Origin: Anaerolineae bacterium
GTDB taxonomy: Bacteria > Chloroflexota > Anaerolineae > Promineifilales > Promineifilaceae
NCBI GenBank assembly: GCA_019637635.1
Contig: JAHBVI010000014.1
Span: forward strand, 19,541 to 83,540
Reading direction: 5' to 3'
Length of the DNA stretch: 64,000 bases
The notes under the pieces were generated by a model. That model was not told where the DNA came from. It was given only the letters and a program-made list of their open reading frames with translations, and searched no databases. The position numbers and the translations under genes are program-made. Numbering within the stretch: position 1 is the first letter of the stretch; the number at the start of each line of letters is the position of its first letter. This document shows, piece after piece, positions 63,281 through 64,000 of the stretch.

Positions 63281-63340
63281 GCCCGAAGTCCGATCACCGA
63301 TTACGGCTCACGCGATTGCGGCTCACGAATGACGGATTAC
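63281..63340. repeat. Heptamer-type array behind rpmG
   Basis: CCGATCACCGATTACGGCTC is followed by ACGCGATTGCGGCTCACGAA and CGGATTAC units. Only partial pairing is possible. The rpmG stop lies in its last unit. Confidence 0.6.
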
Positions 63341-63501
63341 CGTGTTTCACGATAAAGCACATGGCGGCGCAAAGTCGGGTCAAATTTCCGAAGTTCAATA
63401 CGATTGGGGGTATTGCGACGATTTTTCATGGTGTAATACACGTGCGAGCTTTCGGTGCTACGCATTTTAATGACGCCACGAACATCTTTCTTCTTAGCCA
63501 T
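63337..63501 (-). CDS. rpmG: Ribosomal protein L33, zinc-free form
   Basis: A 54-residue protein, [20 protein letters not shown] followed by [20 protein letters not shown] and [14 protein letters not shown], is clearly L33. It has no Cys at all, so it is the zinc-independent (C-minus) type, like that of E. coli. It is preceded on the same strand by rpmB, also lacking the CxxC pair, and followed by znuC, znuB and zur. Zinc-free L33 and L28 paralogues next to Zur are known in other phyla as zinc-starvation substitutes. Whether a zinc-containing L33 exists elsewhere cannot be seen. Confidence 0.93.
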   Translation of the reverse strand: MAKKKDVRGVIKMRSTESSHVYYTMKNRRNTPNRIELRKFDPTLRRHVLYRETR

Positions 63502-63523
63502 TAGTTTTTGTTCCTCTTGCTAA

Positions 63524-63556
63524 AATTGGTTCAATCGCAAAAGATCGAACCAATCT
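63524..63556. repeat. GATTGGTTCGATC-type hairpin between rpmB and rpmG
   Basis: ATTGGTTCAATCGCAAAAGA is followed by TCGAACCAATC, pairing with the left arm. It is related to the hairpin at 41517-41548 and ends at the rpmB stop. Confidence 0.75.
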
Positions 63557-63794
63557 AAATGACATCTTGCAGTTTTAACCCTTCTTTATTCAAATAAGCC
63601 ATCAAACCGACCTTGTCCACGGTGCGCAATGCGCGCGCCGACATGCGAATGCTGACGGTGCGGTCTAACTCAGGTACATAAATCCTTTTTGTTTGCAGGT
63701 TGGGCAAAAAGCGCCGCCGTGTTTTCTTCTGCGAGAAGGAAACATTGTTACCGGCCATCGGGCCTTTCCCACTTATTTTACACTTTCGGGCCAT
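63555..63794 (-). CDS. rpmB: Ribosomal protein L28, zinc-free form
   Basis: A 79-residue L28. It begins MARKCKISGKGPMAGNNVSF, then SQKKTRRRFLPNLQTKRIYV and the conserved SIRMSARALRTVDKVGLMAYL. Zinc-binding L28 has a CxxC at the N-terminus; here only the first Cys remains (CKIS) and the downstream pair is also absent, so it is a C-minus type. The start at 63794 is preferred to an in-frame ATG two codons earlier. It heads the row with rpmG. Confidence 0.93.
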   Translation of the reverse strand: MARKCKISGKGPMAGNNVSFSQKKTRRRFLPNLQTKRIYVPELDRTVSIRMSARALRTVDKVGLMAYLNKEGLKLQDVI

Positions 63795-63957
63795 GATCAA
63801 TCCTCTTATTGCAATTTGAAATTAACAGCGCCTCCAGGCGCGAAGGACAAGTCTACCGGATTTTTACAGAATTTCAACCTCATCCGTGAATTTTTGCCAA
63901 TAACTTTTAATCTACTGACCTGGGTCTCTTTGTTGAGGCAAGCGCCAGGAGGGGATT

Positions 63958-64000
63958 TTAGCGCACGAGAAGGGAGTTGACCACTTTTTCGGCGCCGATT
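63958..64000 (-). CDS. Possible 3' end of a further minus-strand gene
   Basis: One minus-strand frame reads IGAEKVVNSLLVR and then a stop at 63958-63960, cut by the window edge. The composition suits a protein end, but 13 residues are too few for any identification. It would lie upstream of rpmB. The 160-bp gap between (63795-63957) should hold the rpmB promoter; I see no clear Zur-type dyad in it. Confidence 0.3.
   Translation of the reverse strand, partial: IGAEKVVNSLLVR

Noticed and set aside
1..64000. tRNA and rRNA genes
   Set aside because: No spacer shows a T-loop GGTTCGAATCC-type box with a matching acceptor stem; palindromes such as GATTGGTTCAATC look similar but are plain hairpins.

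Overview
The window looks like a chromosomal piece of a Chloroflexota bacterium, probably Anaerolineae or a close relative. The reasons are moderate-to-high GC, secreted proteins with Thr/Pro-rich linkers, type III glutamine synthetase, an oversized SecA, and many intergenic short-unit repeat hairpins. The class-level placement is inference; no rRNA is present and I found no tRNA.

Layout. 1-1932: tail of queF, then queC-queD-queE (preQ0/queuosine synthesis). 2178-3167: a D-amino-acid oxidase-like flavoprotein. 3593-9856: a type I restriction-modification locus (hsdM, hsdS, hsdR) bracketed by related palindromic repeats, followed by an orphan HigA-type antitoxin and a small hypothetical. 10781-14920 (-): a secreted GH9 cellulase with its LacI-family regulator, which carries a C-terminal frameshift. 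15274-26604: a nitrogen-assimilation block, with glnN, an unknown protein and amt on the minus strand and gltB-gltD divergent. 26617-27367: a mazEF module lying between two copies of the gltD 3' end. 27408-31610: a flippase-like membrane protein and a large secreted metzincin-like protease. 31683-36545: asnS, vapBC, murJ and a membrane-anchored unknown. 37084-42728: a giant secreted GH16 glucanase and a divergent LacI regulator with a clear promoter/operator region. 42832-48755: rlmA, a lipid kinase, a P-loop kinase, mutM, add and two unknowns. 48817-59287 (-): a multi-GAF histidine kinase, secA, prs, and meaB with a small B12-binding mutase subunit. 59536-60978: a secreted SH3b-repeat protein. 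61030-63794 (-): a probable zinc-starvation cluster (Zn-free rpmB, Zn-free rpmG, znuC, znuB, zur).

Two genome-scale signals stand out. The octamer palindrome ACGGCCGT occurs about 115 times by my hand scan, where about 2 would be expected, resembling the HIP1 octamer of cyanobacteria. About 20 spacers carry arrays of mostly 7-nt units arranged as inverted repeats; the unit differs from array to array, and one array sits in frame inside gltD. Several other palindromic repeat families occur in two or three copies each.

Other points of interest: a 4-residue repeat in HsdS at the position known to set spacer length in EcoR124I-type enzymes; a GH16 domain nested inside a carbohydrate-binding module; a shared C-terminal Tyr-Leu-Pro tail on three secreted proteins; and the zinc-linked ribosomal protein cluster. 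No CRISPR array, prophage or complete insertion sequence was seen.
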